From positions 1-8,630 of the forward strand of contig JASKZZ010000512.1 of the NCBI GenBank assembly GCA_030147335.1: DNA of 8,630 nucleotides. Reading direction: 5' to 3'. The notes beneath the pieces were generated by a model, which was not told where the DNA came from, made no database searches, and saw only the letters and a program-made list of their open reading frames with translations. This document shows positions 1 through 7,100 of the stretch, in pieces. The position numbers and the translations under genes are program-made. How positions within the stretch are numbered: the first letter of the stretch is position 1; each line of letters starts with the position of its first letter. The DNA is from Herpetosiphonaceae bacterium (lineage in GTDB: Bacteria; Chloroflexota; Chloroflexia; Chloroflexales; Kallotenuaceae).

Positions 1-12
1 GGAATGTGACCA

Positions 13-725
13 ATGGCCGAGCACACCTGGCTCGCAGAGCGATTTGAGACGAACCGCGTACAGATGCAGGCGGTCGCCTACCGGATGCTCGGTTCACAGA
101 GCGAGGCCGAGGATGCCGTGCAAGAGGCCTGGTTCCGACTCGTCCGTTCCGATACCACCGACATCGCCAACCTCGGCGGGTGGCTGACGACCGTCGTCGG
201 GCGCATCTGTCTCGATACTCTCCGGACCCGCGGATCGCGACGGGAAGAGCCGCTGGACGTGCATGAGGTCGAGCAACTGATGAGCCGTGATACCGAGGGT
301 AATCCCGAGCATGAGGCACTGCTGGCGGACTCGGTTGGACTGGCCTTGCTGGTCGTGCTCGATACGCTCACACCCGCCGAACGGCTGGCGTTCGTGCTGC
401 ACGACGTCTTCGCCGTGCCCTTCGACGCGATCGCGCCGAGTGTGGAGCGTTCCCCAGCAGCGCGCGGAAGCTGGCGAGCCGCGCACGTGAGCGGGTCCGC
501 GGCTCAGCCGCCGCTCCCACTGTCGACCTCGCCCAGCAAAGGGCTGTTGTCGCGGCCTTTCTGGCGGCCGCACGCGAAGGGAACTTCGCGGCGCTGCTCA
601 CGGTGCTCGATCCCGATGTCGTGCTGCGCGCCGACGACGCAGCGGTGGCGTTGGGTGGTGCAGCGGAGGTGCGGGGCGTGAACGGCGGTGGGCTGGATGC
701 AACAACTAACAGACAACTCAGATAA
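13..725 (+). pseudogene. Broken ECF41/SigJ-like sigma-70 factor (frameshifted, C-terminally truncated)
   Basis: ECF41 sigma factors direct RNA polymerase to a small regulon and carry a C-terminal SnoaL/NTF2-like domain that tunes their activity. The first about 150 codons read as sigma region 2 (AVAYRMLGSQSEAEDAVQEA, then NLGGWLTTVVGRICLDTLR) and region 4 (LDTLTPAERLAFVLHDVFAV). Near base 462 the frame breaks: the family pattern SPAAARKLASRARERVRG continues only in the +2 frame, as if one G were lost from GCGGCG. In that frame homology runs on through LAQQRAVVAAFLAAAREGNF and VVLRADDAAVALGG, reaching the SnoaL domain, then stops at about base 680. A stop follows at 723-725. The other frame ends at 681. 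The rest of the SnoaL domain, normally about 100 residues more, is absent. GC content is clearly higher than in the neighbouring transporter genes. The frameshift alone could be a sequencing error; the 3' loss could not. Confidence 0.8.
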
Positions 726-835
726 ATCACGTACTATGGCACAACGTACGTTTACTCTGACAGAACCAGCCGCCCGTCCGCTTCAGGAGACGGAGCTTAA
801 GCTGCTTGTGCCTCCGTTTCTGCGACTCGACGAAA
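726..835. other. Gene-free junction between broken sigma gene and transporter operon end
   Basis: No convincing gene lies here. From an ATG at 736 the plus strand reads MAQRTFTLTEPAARPLQETE, which resembles from memory the N-terminus of some Chloroflexota IS630-family transposases, but similarity, if real, ends after about 20 residues. A hairpin with arms 788-795 and 812-819 (core ACGGAG/CTCCGT) lies just downstream of the oppF stop codon. It lacks a T-run in the minus direction, so it is at best a weak or Rho-dependent end for the operon. No terminal inverted repeat or target duplication could be recognised. Confidence 0.35.
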
Positions 836-1879
836 TTACGCTGTGGTGCGAGTTTCCGGTTCGCCCGGCCCGTACAGGTGGCAGCGCACCCAATGATCGG
901 GGGCAACGTACTCGCGGCCCGGCATAAACTGGCGGCAAACTTCCATCACATGCGGGCAACGGTTGGCAAACGGGCAACCCGGAGGTGGATCGATCAACGA
1001 CGGGATGTCACCGCGCGCTTCCACTTTTCGTGCAGTCAAGCCAGCGTGCGGATTGGGCACCGCCGACAACAACAGCTGCGTGTAGGGCATCGCAGGATTG
1101 TGCATCAACTCGTCGCTGTCCGCGCCCTCAACCATGTGCCCGGCATACATCACGATCGTGCGGTCGCCGATGTAGCGCGCGCTCGCAATGTCGTGGGTGA
1201 TGTACAAAAAGCTGATCCCGTGTTCTTCTTTGAGTCGCTCCATCAAATTAAGAATGCCCATCCGAATCGAAACATCCAGCATTGATATCGGCTCGTCCGC
1301 CAGAATAATTTCGGGATCAACAGCCAACGCCCGCGCAATCGCAACACGCTGGCGCTGCCCGCCCGACAATTGATACGGATATCTTTGTGCAACTTCCGGT
1401 GCTGGGTTCAGTCCAACCGTGTTGAGCAATTCGTGTACACGATCCTGGACCTGTTTACCGTTGGCCTTTTTGTGAATCAGCAGCGGACGCTCGATGTGAT
1501 TGCCGATCGATTGCACGGGATTCAATGATCCAAAGGGATCTTGAAAGATCATCTGTACCTGCCGCCGGTAGTTCAGCGAGGCTTTGCGCGGCTCGGTTAT
1601 GAGAATATCGCGGCCTTTGAAAAAAATCTCGCCTTTAGTGGGCGGCATTAAGCGCGCAATTAATCGTGCAGTCGTGGATTTCCCGCTGCCGGACTCGCCC
1701 ACCACGGCGATCACCTGTACACGCCGAATCGTAAACGACAAAAAGTTGAGCGCATGGACATGCTTCGGTTTGAACACAGTCCCAACCGGAAAATGCTTGG
1801 TCAGGTTGCGCACATCCATCACAACATCGTCGTGTGGATCTGCGCTTGCTTGTATATGCGGAGTTGAAACGACCCTCAT
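836..1879 (-). CDS. ABC transporter ATP-binding protein, OppF/DppF type
   Basis: This is one of the two cytoplasmic ATPases that power solute import through the OppB/OppC-type pore. At 347 residues it has normal family length. It shows Walker A GESGSGKST (61-69), Q-loop Q113 in IFQDPFGSLNP, signature LSGGQRQR (171-178), Walker B IILADEP (191-197) and H-loop His229 in YITHD. The oligopeptide-type C-terminal region follows, with cysteines at 302, 308, 315 and 333, the spacing linked to an iron-sulfur cluster in some Dpp/Opp ATPases. The start ATG has GGGAGG five bases upstream. It is the last gene of the run, 90 nt after oppD; I see no promoter or terminator in that gap. One oddity is IRRVQV before Walker A, where most relatives have a Gly-Glu pair. 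Substrate cannot be read from this subunit, though the ISMLDVSI and ITHDIASARYIGD segments recall OppF proteins of oligosaccharide transporters. Confidence 0.93.
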   Translation of the reverse strand: MRVVSTPHIQASADPHDDVVMDVRNLTKHFPVGTVFKPKHVHALNFLSFTIRRVQVIAVVGESGSGKSTTARLIARLMPPTKGEIFFKGRDILITEPRKASLNYRRQVQMIFQDPFGSLNPVQSIGNHIERPLLIHKKANGKQVQDRVHELLNTVGLNPAPEVAQRYPYQLSGGQRQRVAIARALAVDPEIILADEPISMLDVSIRMGILNLMERLKEEHGISFLYITHDIASARYIGDRTIVMYAGHMVEGADSDELMHNPAMPYTQLLLSAVPNPHAGLTARKVEARGDIPSLIDPPPGCPFANRCPHVMEVCRQFMPGREYVAPDHWVRCHLYGPGEPETRTTA

Positions 1880-1969
1880 GTTCGCCTCCCACGGAGTTGC
1901 GCATGCTGCACAACACAGCTCTGATTTTCGTTCAGTTGTTCAATTTTGATGCACTATGTGTGTGCAATG

Positions 1970-3007
1970 CTAGAAAATGCCTTCAAGTTTTGGCATGCCT
2001 ACGTGGGCTGCTAGCCAATGGCCCGGCTTCACCTCGCGCAGCTTGGGCGCAACCTTTGTTTCGATGTGGTTGCAGGCTGTGCAGCGGGGGTGGAAGCGGC
2101 AGCCAGACGGCGGTGCAACCATATCCGGGGGTGAACCTGGAATGCCAGTCAATTTTTGCTTGGGACCCGTGAGCGGAGGAAACGAGTTGATCAAGCCCTG
2201 GGTGTACGGGTGGAGCGGGTTGTTGAAAATTTCCCGCGCCGACGCTAACTCCACGATCTGGCCTGCATACATGATGCCGATCCGGTCGGAAAATTCCACC
2301 ATCAACGACATGTCGTGCGTGATAAACAGGATCGAGAAGCCCATTGCCTCTTTGAGTTGCTCGATCTGCTGCATGATTTCTTTCTGCATCACTACATCAA
2401 GTGCCGTGGTCGGCTCATCCATGATCATCAACGGCGGATGGAGCGCCAGTGCAATCGCGATCACGGCGCGTTGACGCATGCCGCCCGATAATTGGTGCGG
2501 GTAGGCGTCGAGACGGCTTTTTTCAATGCCGACAATGTCCAGCAGTTCGGCTGCACGATCTCGGGCCTCGCGGTTGCTCAACCCCTGGTGGGTAATCAAT
2601 ACGTCCATGATCTGATCGCCCACCTTCATGACGGGGTTAAGCGAGTTCATGGCGCTTTGAAACACCATCGACACGTCGCGCCAGCGGAAATCTTCCAGCT
2701 CTTCCTGTCCCATTTCAAGGACGTCTTCGCCGTTGAACAGGATATTCCCGCCCGTAATCACCGCTGGTGGCCGCAGCAGCCTCAGAATCGCGTGTGCGAT
2801 CGTGGACTTGCCGCAGCCGGACTCGCCAGCCAGCCCGAACACCTCGCCCGGTGCGATTGTAAACGACACGCCATCAACGGCGCGCACCGGCCCGCGCGGC
2901 GTCAGGTACTCGACGTACAGATCGCGGACATATAACAGCGTGTCAGTGGGCGCGCCGAATGACCGGTGTCGCGCGGACGTTGCGGAGGTTGGAGTCTTTG
3001 ATGACAT
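1970..3007 (-). CDS. ABC transporter ATP-binding protein, OppD/DppD type
   Basis: This is the second ATPase of the importer, expected to form a heterodimer with the OppF-type protein on the inner face of the membrane. It has 345 residues, the usual length. Visible motifs are Walker A GESGCGKST (61-69), Q-loop Q117 in VFQSAMNSLNP, signature LSGGMRQR (173-180), Walker B LMIMDEP (193-199) and H-loop His231 in FITHD. The C-terminal oligopeptide/dipeptide extension contains NPLHPYTQGL and GCRFHPRC. The ATG at 3007 was chosen because AGGGAAG lies six bases upstream and no later ATG or GTG precedes the nucleotide-binding domain. This makes the gene overlap the end of oppC by 65 nt, suggesting translational coupling. 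In the C-terminal Cys motif, the third cysteine is shifted (C312, in TACN) and the last is replaced (WLAAH), so an iron-sulfur site like that suggested in the OppF partner is probably incomplete. Confidence 0.93.
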   Translation of the reverse strand: MSSKTPTSATSARHRSFGAPTDTLLYVRDLYVEYLTPRGPVRAVDGVSFTIAPGEVFGLAGESGCGKSTIAHAILRLLRPPAVITGGNILFNGEDVLEMGQEELEDFRWRDVSMVFQSAMNSLNPVMKVGDQIMDVLITHQGLSNREARDRAAELLDIVGIEKSRLDAYPHQLSGGMRQRAVIAIALALHPPLMIMDEPTTALDVVMQKEIMQQIEQLKEAMGFSILFITHDMSLMVEFSDRIGIMYAGQIVELASAREIFNNPLHPYTQGLINSFPPLTGPKQKLTGIPGSPPDMVAPPSGCRFHPRCTACNHIETKVAPKLREVKPGHWLAAHVGMPKLEGIF

Positions 3008-4001
3008 GCGCTACTTCCCTTTCTGCACGCAAACGCGGGTTTGTAATTTCGTCCATGCCGTAGTTGATGAGCGAAAGGCCAAAGGCGATCAGCGCGACAC
3101 ACATCCCCGACGGCATAAATGTCCACCACGCGCCGACGAGCATTCCGGCGTTGTTCTGCGCCCAGTACAAATTCGTGCCCCACGTTACATCGCTCACGTT
3201 GGTCAAGCCGATGAAGCTCAGCGCTGTTTCTGCGCCGATGGCATACGTCACTGAGCCGATCAAACCACCCACAATGATCGAGGCCATGTTGGGCAGAATC
3301 TCACGGAAAATGATGCGGAAGCTGCCTTCACCACTGACTATAGCAGCCAAAACAAAATCTTTTTCGCGTAGGGACAGTGTTTGCGAGCGCAGTACACGGG
3401 CGCCCCACGCCCAGCCCGTAAACGCTAGCGCAAAAATGATCGTGACGAAACTGGGCCGGAGGTAAGCGGCGATAATCACCAGCAGCGGAACGCCCGGAAT
3501 AACCAGGAACAGGTTCATCAGCACCGACAACACATCATCGACGCGCGTGCCGAAGTAGCCAGCGGTCATGCCGATCAGCATGCCGACCAGCGTTGTTACT
3601 ATCCCGGTGGTTAGACCAATCGTCAGCGAGGTGCGCGCGCCCCACACCGTTTGGCGGAACACATCTTTGCCCTGGCCCTCCGTGCCGAACCAATATTCGC
3701 TGGACGGCGGCAGATGCGGTCGATCCACAAACTCCCCAGGATCGCCGGGCGCGATCACCGGAGCCAGGATTGCCACGAGCGCGAAGAAGACAACAATGGC
3801 AATGCCCAAGCGAGCCTTGGGATTGCGCAGCAAGTTGCGCAACCAGCCACTGCTTTGACGACGTGTAGGTGCAGCTGTTGGGATCGCGACGACTTGCCCG
3901 GCAGGTGTTACTTCAATATCTTCGAGTTGATCGAACGACGCGCTCGGAGCCGTCTGGCTATTTGTCGGTGAGGTGTCAATAAGTCGATCATCAGCCTGCA
4001 T
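2943..4001 (-). CDS. ABC transporter permease, OppC/DppC type
   Basis: This integral membrane protein forms half of the translocation pore with the OppB-type subunit. The 352-residue protein has a long polar cytoplasmic N-terminus of about 60 residues, then WLRNLLRNPKARLGIAIVVF leading into the first membrane helix (about 65-83). About five more hydrophobic segments follow, roughly at 126-148, 160-180, 184-204, 240-262 and 292-313. The coupling (EAA) loop that touches the ATPases is at about 212-240, with the conserved Gly at 224 and the LPN end at 236-238. The family ending DEITNPRLR is at 317-325 and is followed by about 27 extra residues overlapping the oppD start. The ATG at 4001 was chosen over an upstream in-frame ATG because GGGAGG lies five bases before it and because the upstream extension would run into oppB. 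It begins 13 nt after the oppB stop. Confidence 0.92.
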   Translation of the reverse strand: MQADDRLIDTSPTNSQTAPSASFDQLEDIEVTPAGQVVAIPTAAPTRRQSSGWLRNLLRNPKARLGIAIVVFFALVAILAPVIAPGDPGEFVDRPHLPPSSEYWFGTEGQGKDVFRQTVWGARTSLTIGLTTGIVTTLVGMLIGMTAGYFGTRVDDVLSVLMNLFLVIPGVPLLVIIAAYLRPSFVTIIFALAFTGWAWGARVLRSQTLSLREKDFVLAAIVSGEGSFRIIFREILPNMASIIVGGLIGSVTYAIGAETALSFIGLTNVSDVTWGTNLYWAQNNAGMLVGAWWTFMPSGMCVALIAFGLSLINYGMDEITNPRLRAEREVAHVIKDSNLRNVRATPVIRRAH

Positions 4002-4014
4002 GCTAGCCTCCCTG

Positions 4015-4992
4015 TTACGTGGTCCGCACGCGCGGGTCAAGGCGTGTGTACAACAAATCAACAATAAAATTTGCGCATAGAACTGCAAGGGTAATCATCA
4101 TAAACAAGCCTTGCATCAAGGGATAGTCGAGATTTGCAACCGATTTTGTCAGCAGGTACCCCAGACCAGGATAAGAGAAGATCGTTTCGACGAGCACTTG
4201 CCCGCTCAACACAAACCCTAGCGCCATACCAAACGCTGTAACGCTCGGCAGGAGCGCATTTCGTGCAGCATATCTAAACATAATGTCGCGCTGCCGTAAA
4301 CCCTTGCCCTCAGCCATCGTGATGTAATCTTCGGCGAGTACGCTAACCATCGTGTTGCGCATCCCCAGCACCCAGCCGCTAATCGTGACCAGCACAATGG
4401 CAAACGCTGGCAGCATTAAATGCCGAAACACGCTACCGATGAACTGAAGCGAAAACGCAGGGGCAAGCTGATCGCTGTAGGCGTGGCGCAGTGGAAACCA
4501 GCCGAGCTTAAAGCCGAGCAGATAGAGCGCCATTAACGCGAGAAAGAAGGGCGGAAACGCACCGATAAAAACGAGCAGTGGCGGCAATGTGCTATCGACT
4601 AAACCACCACGCCGCCACGATCCAAAAATACCGATCAGGTTGCCCAGCACAAAACTGATAATCAGCGCTGTTGTGCCGAGCAGCAACGTCCATCCCAGGC
4701 CATTGGTAATCACCGAGGTAACCGGAGCGGGATAAGCGGAGAATGAAATGCCGAAATCACCGCGTAGGGTGTGGCCCAAATAAATAAAATACTGCTGAAT
4801 CAGCGGGCCGTCACTCAGGCCAAGTGTTTCACGTATAGCTTGAATCTGCTCCGGTTGCAGTTGACCGCGTGATCCGGCAAAGATGGTGGCGGCAGGATCG
4901 CCTGGGGCTAAGCGCGGCAAAAAGAAGTTGACGGTGAGAGAAGCCCACGCTGCCAGGAGATAAAAGCCGAGCCGGCGGAGAATAAATCGCAT
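4015..4992 (-). CDS. ABC transporter permease, OppB/DppB type
   Basis: This is the other pore-forming membrane subunit, 325 residues, typical for the family. It opens with MRFILRRLGFYLLAAW, the classic short positively charged N-terminus running into helix 1 (about 9-27). An extracytoplasmic loop follows with PGDPAA and LGLSDGPLIQQY, then YLGHTLRGDFGISF, a hallmark of OppB proteins. Later helices are at about 101-125, 138-162, 191-211, 250-271 and 293-315. The EAA coupling loop is at 226-249 (MAEGKGLRQRDIMFRYAARN, then ALLP). The end LLYTRLDPRVR is also typical. The start has GAGGTG a few bases upstream. It is the first gene after the binding-protein gene, from which it is separated by a 112-nt spacer containing a strong hairpin and a TATAAT box, so it may be expressed at a lower or separately set level. 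Confidence 0.93.
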   Translation of the reverse strand: MRFILRRLGFYLLAAWASLTVNFFLPRLAPGDPAATIFAGSRGQLQPEQIQAIRETLGLSDGPLIQQYFIYLGHTLRGDFGISFSAYPAPVTSVITNGLGWTLLLGTTALIISFVLGNLIGIFGSWRRGGLVDSTLPPLLVFIGAFPPFFLALMALYLLGFKLGWFPLRHAYSDQLAPAFSLQFIGSVFRHLMLPAFAIVLVTISGWVLGMRNTMVSVLAEDYITMAEGKGLRQRDIMFRYAARNALLPSVTAFGMALGFVLSGQVLVETIFSYPGLGYLLTKSVANLDYPLMQGLFMMITLAVLCANFIVDLLYTRLDPRVRTT

Positions 4993-5030
4993 GGTCGCAC
5001 CTCATTGAGCTCCCATTGCACGAGAGTTCC

Positions 5031-5036
5031 ATTATA
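5031..5036 (-). promoter_or_regulatory. Possible -10 box of an internal promoter before oppB
   Basis: On the minus strand this is a perfect TATAAT, 38 nt upstream of the oppB start codon and just downstream of the hairpin that ends the binding-protein gene. No good -35 hexamer sits at 16-18 nt: the best candidate, TTGCAC, is only 14 nt away, and there is no TGn extension. It may let the permease and ATPase genes be transcribed separately from the binding protein. Confidence 0.3.
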
Positions 5037-5056
5037 CAACTTCGCGCAACGTGCAA

Positions 5057-5097
5057 AACTGTGGGGCGATCTTCTGCACGAAAATCGCCCCACAGTT
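5057..5097 (-). terminator. Strong hairpin after the binding-protein gene (intrinsic or partial terminator)
   Basis: The arms AACTGTGGGGCGAT (5057-5070) and ATCGCCCCACAGTT (5084-5097) are perfectly complementary over 14 bp, with a 13-nt loop. In the minus direction it starts 7 nt after the binding-protein stop codon and is followed by only four T residues, so termination is probably partial. Hairpins placed like this between a binding-protein gene and its permease genes commonly protect the upstream mRNA and give more binding protein than pore. On the plus strand no T-run follows. Confidence 0.6.
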
Positions 5098-5104
5098 CAT
5101 CAGG

Positions 5105-6952
5105 TTATTTCGGCTTGACTGTTGTCATCACGATCAACTGTTCTGGTGTGCCCTGACTGAAGAACGAGCCGACGGCATACGGATCATCCTTCGTTGGGAA
5201 GCCCTCAAAGCGCGTGGTGTTGTACTCGTACCAGCTCGGGCCAGGGAAAAGCGGGATTGCCGGGACTTCGGCGGCAAAGGTTTGCTGGAGTTGCTCAGCA
5301 ATCTGCTTTTGCTGCGCCTCGTCTGCTGTACCTGCAAACTGATTCAATAGATCGTCAGCCTTCGAGCTTACATAGCGATGCCAGTTTGCACCGGCTGCTT
5401 CACCTACAGGCTTGAATGAGCGCTGCGACATCTGATCGCGGTAGTAGTTATACGGGGTTGGGCCTCCGCTCGACCAGCCAATTGACATGTCGAACTCGCC
5501 CTTCTGCACGCGATCGAACCACGCGCTGAAGTCGTACGTTTTCACGCTGGCGTTAATGCCGCACTGCTTCAGGTTCTGCGCGATAATTTGCACCGCCGAT
5601 ACCCAGTCCGACCAGCCCGAAACGACGTTGATCTCATACGTTAGCGGTGTTCCTTCTGCCGTTGTTCGGCTACCGCCGGCCTGTTTGAGCCCGGCAGCAT
5701 CTAGCGCCGCGTTGGCCGCTTCAACGTTGTACGCCGTCCAATCACCCAATGTAGTCGGATCGGATACCTTGAAGTTCGGGTACGCTTCACTTAAGCCAGT
5801 CGGATCGGCGGGCTTGGTGTAGTCGTACATTGCCACCTTCACAATCTGATCGCGATTGATACACTGGCTAATTGCCTTGCGTACGATGGGATCGTCAAAC
5901 GGCTTCTTCGTGGTGTTGAGGTACAACATGACGGTCGCGCCAACTGATGGGAACCAGTAGCCGTTGGTCTCTGGATTCTTGGAAACATACGTTTTCTCAA
6001 TGTCCGGAATAAAGTTCGCGGCGTAGTCGTTTTCGCCATTGATCGTCGCAAGGTTGGCTTGATCGTTGCCGGGATAGGCCGGGAAGCGCAGGGCTTGCAC
6101 CAACGGTTTGCCGGGCTGCCAGTAGTTGGGGTTCTTGTCAACCTGATACACCTGGTTCTGGAACACCGTTACTTCGGTGAACGGGCCGGTGCCTACCGGA
6201 TTTTCGTTGGCAAACTTCGTCGGGTCTGCTACATCCTTCCAGATATGTTCCGGCACAATCACTTGATTGGTGATGTCGTACAGCCCCGGCGTGAACACGG
6301 TCTTGAAGTTGAATTCAACCGTGGTGTCGTCGGGTGCTGTTACTGTATCGACATATGCCGTTTCACCTCCCATGGCTTGCCCACCTGGGCCTTGCAGGCC
6401 CGTCTTGTCCTTGAACAAGTTGAAGGTGAACGCAACATCTTTGGCGGTGAATGGCTGACCATCCGACCACTTCACATCATTGCGAACGGTGAATGTCAAC
6501 TTCTTGTTATCGTCGCTCCACGCATACTCCGTCGCAAGCCACGGTGTGAGTTCACCTTTAACGGTGTTGTAGATCATCAGCGGCTCGTACGTGCCGTGGA
6601 CCGTTGGGAAGCGGAAGTCACCGACAAATGGGTTGAAGTTGCGAACCCAGGTAGCCTGTTGCTGCACGGAAAGCGTCATCACGCCTTCGCTGGCAGCGCC
6701 AACGGATGCCGCAGCTTGGCTTGCAGACGGAGCCGCCGAAGCTTCTGTAGTTGTACTAGCAGCGGCGGATGCAGCTGTGCTTGCACCAGTTGCGGTGCTG
6801 GCAGCGGTGGATGCGGCTGTACTTGCACCAGTTGCGGTGCTGGCAGCGGTGGATGCGCCTGTGGATGGCGGCGTGGCTGCGCCACCGCATGCAGCGAGAA
6901 TCGTAGCGATAAGCACCAGCAGCGACAAAAACGACAGCGTGCGTTTGAACAT
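5105..6952 (-). CDS. Extracellular solute-binding lipoprotein, family 5 (oligosaccharide/oligopeptide type)
   Basis: This membrane-anchored protein captures the substrate outside the cell and delivers it to the OppBC-type pore. It is 615 residues from the chosen start. The signal peptide MFKRTLSFLSLLVLIATILA ends in a lipobox LAAC with Cys22. Residues 23-88 form a flexible Ser/Thr/Ala/Gly tether with an internal repeat. The SBP_bac_5 domain follows: NFNPFVGDFRFPTVHGTYEP (105-124), the hallmark KWSDGQPFTAKDVAFTF (161-177), a PVGTGPF segment, and later YLNTTKKPFDDPIVRKAIS. The start at 6952 was preferred to an ATG 12 codons earlier because AAAGGAG lies seven bases upstream and the signal peptide then has its usual n-region. 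The TWVRNFNPF segment and the LacI-type regulator next door favour an oligosaccharide ligand, as in the cellobiose-binding members of this family, but a peptide ligand is not excluded. It follows lacI by 148 nt. Confidence 0.92.
   Translation of the reverse strand: MFKRTLSFLSLLVLIATILAACGGAATPPSTGASTAASTATGASTAASTAASTATGASTAASAAASTTTEASAAPSASQAAASVGAASEGVMTLSVQQQATWVRNFNPFVGDFRFPTVHGTYEPLMIYNTVKGELTPWLATEYAWSDDNKKLTFTVRNDVKWSDGQPFTAKDVAFTFNLFKDKTGLQGPGGQAMGGETAYVDTVTAPDDTTVEFNFKTVFTPGLYDITNQVIVPEHIWKDVADPTKFANENPVGTGPFTEVTVFQNQVYQVDKNPNYWQPGKPLVQALRFPAYPGNDQANLATINGENDYAANFIPDIEKTYVSKNPETNGYWFPSVGATVMLYLNTTKKPFDDPIVRKAISQCINRDQIVKVAMYDYTKPADPTGLSEAYPNFKVSDPTTLGDWTAYNVEAANAALDAAGLKQAGGSRTTAEGTPLTYEINVVSGWSDWVSAVQIIAQNLKQCGINASVKTYDFSAWFDRVQKGEFDMSIGWSSGGPTPYNYYRDQMSQRSFKPVGEAAGANWHRYVSSKADDLLNQFAGTADEAQQKQIAEQLQQTFAAEVPAIPLFPGPSWYEYNTTRFEGFPTKDDPYAVGSFFSQGTPEQLIVMTTVKPK
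6781..6857 (-). repeat. Tandem 42-nt repeat encoding the lipoprotein tether
   Basis: A 42-nt unit at 6781-6822 is followed by a perfect copy of its first 35 nt at 6823-6857. In protein terms this is a 14-residue period built from Ser, Thr, Ala and Gly (STAASTATGASTAA). A more degenerate Ala/Ser-rich stretch continues at about 6715-6780. Because the unit is a multiple of three, copy-number change by slippage would keep the reading frame and only change tether length. Confidence 0.85.
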
Positions 6953-6965
6953 CAGTGTACTCCTT
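6953..6965 (-). promoter_or_regulatory. Ribosome binding site of the binding-protein gene
   Basis: On the minus strand AAAGGAG is followed by a seven-base spacer (TACACTG) and then ATG at 6952. This decides the start codon; the upstream in-frame ATG has nothing comparable. Confidence 0.75.
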
Positions 6966-7030
6966 TGTAACATGAACCACAGCAACAATGCGTCAGTGAT
7001 TGTTGATCGTCAAACTCGCCGATGAAATAT

Positions 7031-7051
7031 GCTTGCACCTCCTTTGCAAGC
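7031..7051 (-). promoter_or_regulatory. Hairpin displaying a Shine-Dalgarno sequence in its loop, lacI-SBP leader
   Basis: On the minus strand GCTTGCA, loop AAGGAGG, TGCAAGC form a 7-bp perfect stem with a seven-base loop. With the adjoining stem base the motif reads AAAGGAGGTG, an almost perfect anti-16S match. It lies about 80 nt upstream of the real start codon and no ATG, GTG or TTG follows at usable spacing, so it is not an ordinary ribosome binding site. A run of seven T (7055-7061 on the plus strand as A) precedes it. An overlapping dyad TTTGCA-AGC-TGCAAA occupies 7043-7057. Confidence 0.45.
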
Positions 7052-7100
7052 TGCAAAAAAAGCACGTATGGTTTACTGTTCCTTTACGAAAAGAAAGGTA

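Noticed and set aside
1880..1969. Gap between oppD and oppF checked for a small gene, terminator or promoter
   Set aside because: Only short imperfect hairpins (4-5 bp) without a T-run and no convincing promoter or start were found.
4002..4088. 29-residue N-terminal extension of the OppC-type permease
   Set aside because: It overlaps the oppB C-terminus, while the ATG at 4001 has an excellent ribosome site.
6059..6970. 303-codon plus-strand frame opposite the binding-protein gene
   Set aside because: It is rich in Cys/Ser/Gly from antisense reading of the Ala/Ser/Thr repeat, has no domain, and the opposite strand encodes a clear SBP_bac_5 protein.
7001..7014. TTGATCGTCAA dyad in the leader of the binding-protein gene
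   Set aside because: Only 4-bp arms, and it does not match O1 or O2; could easily be chance.
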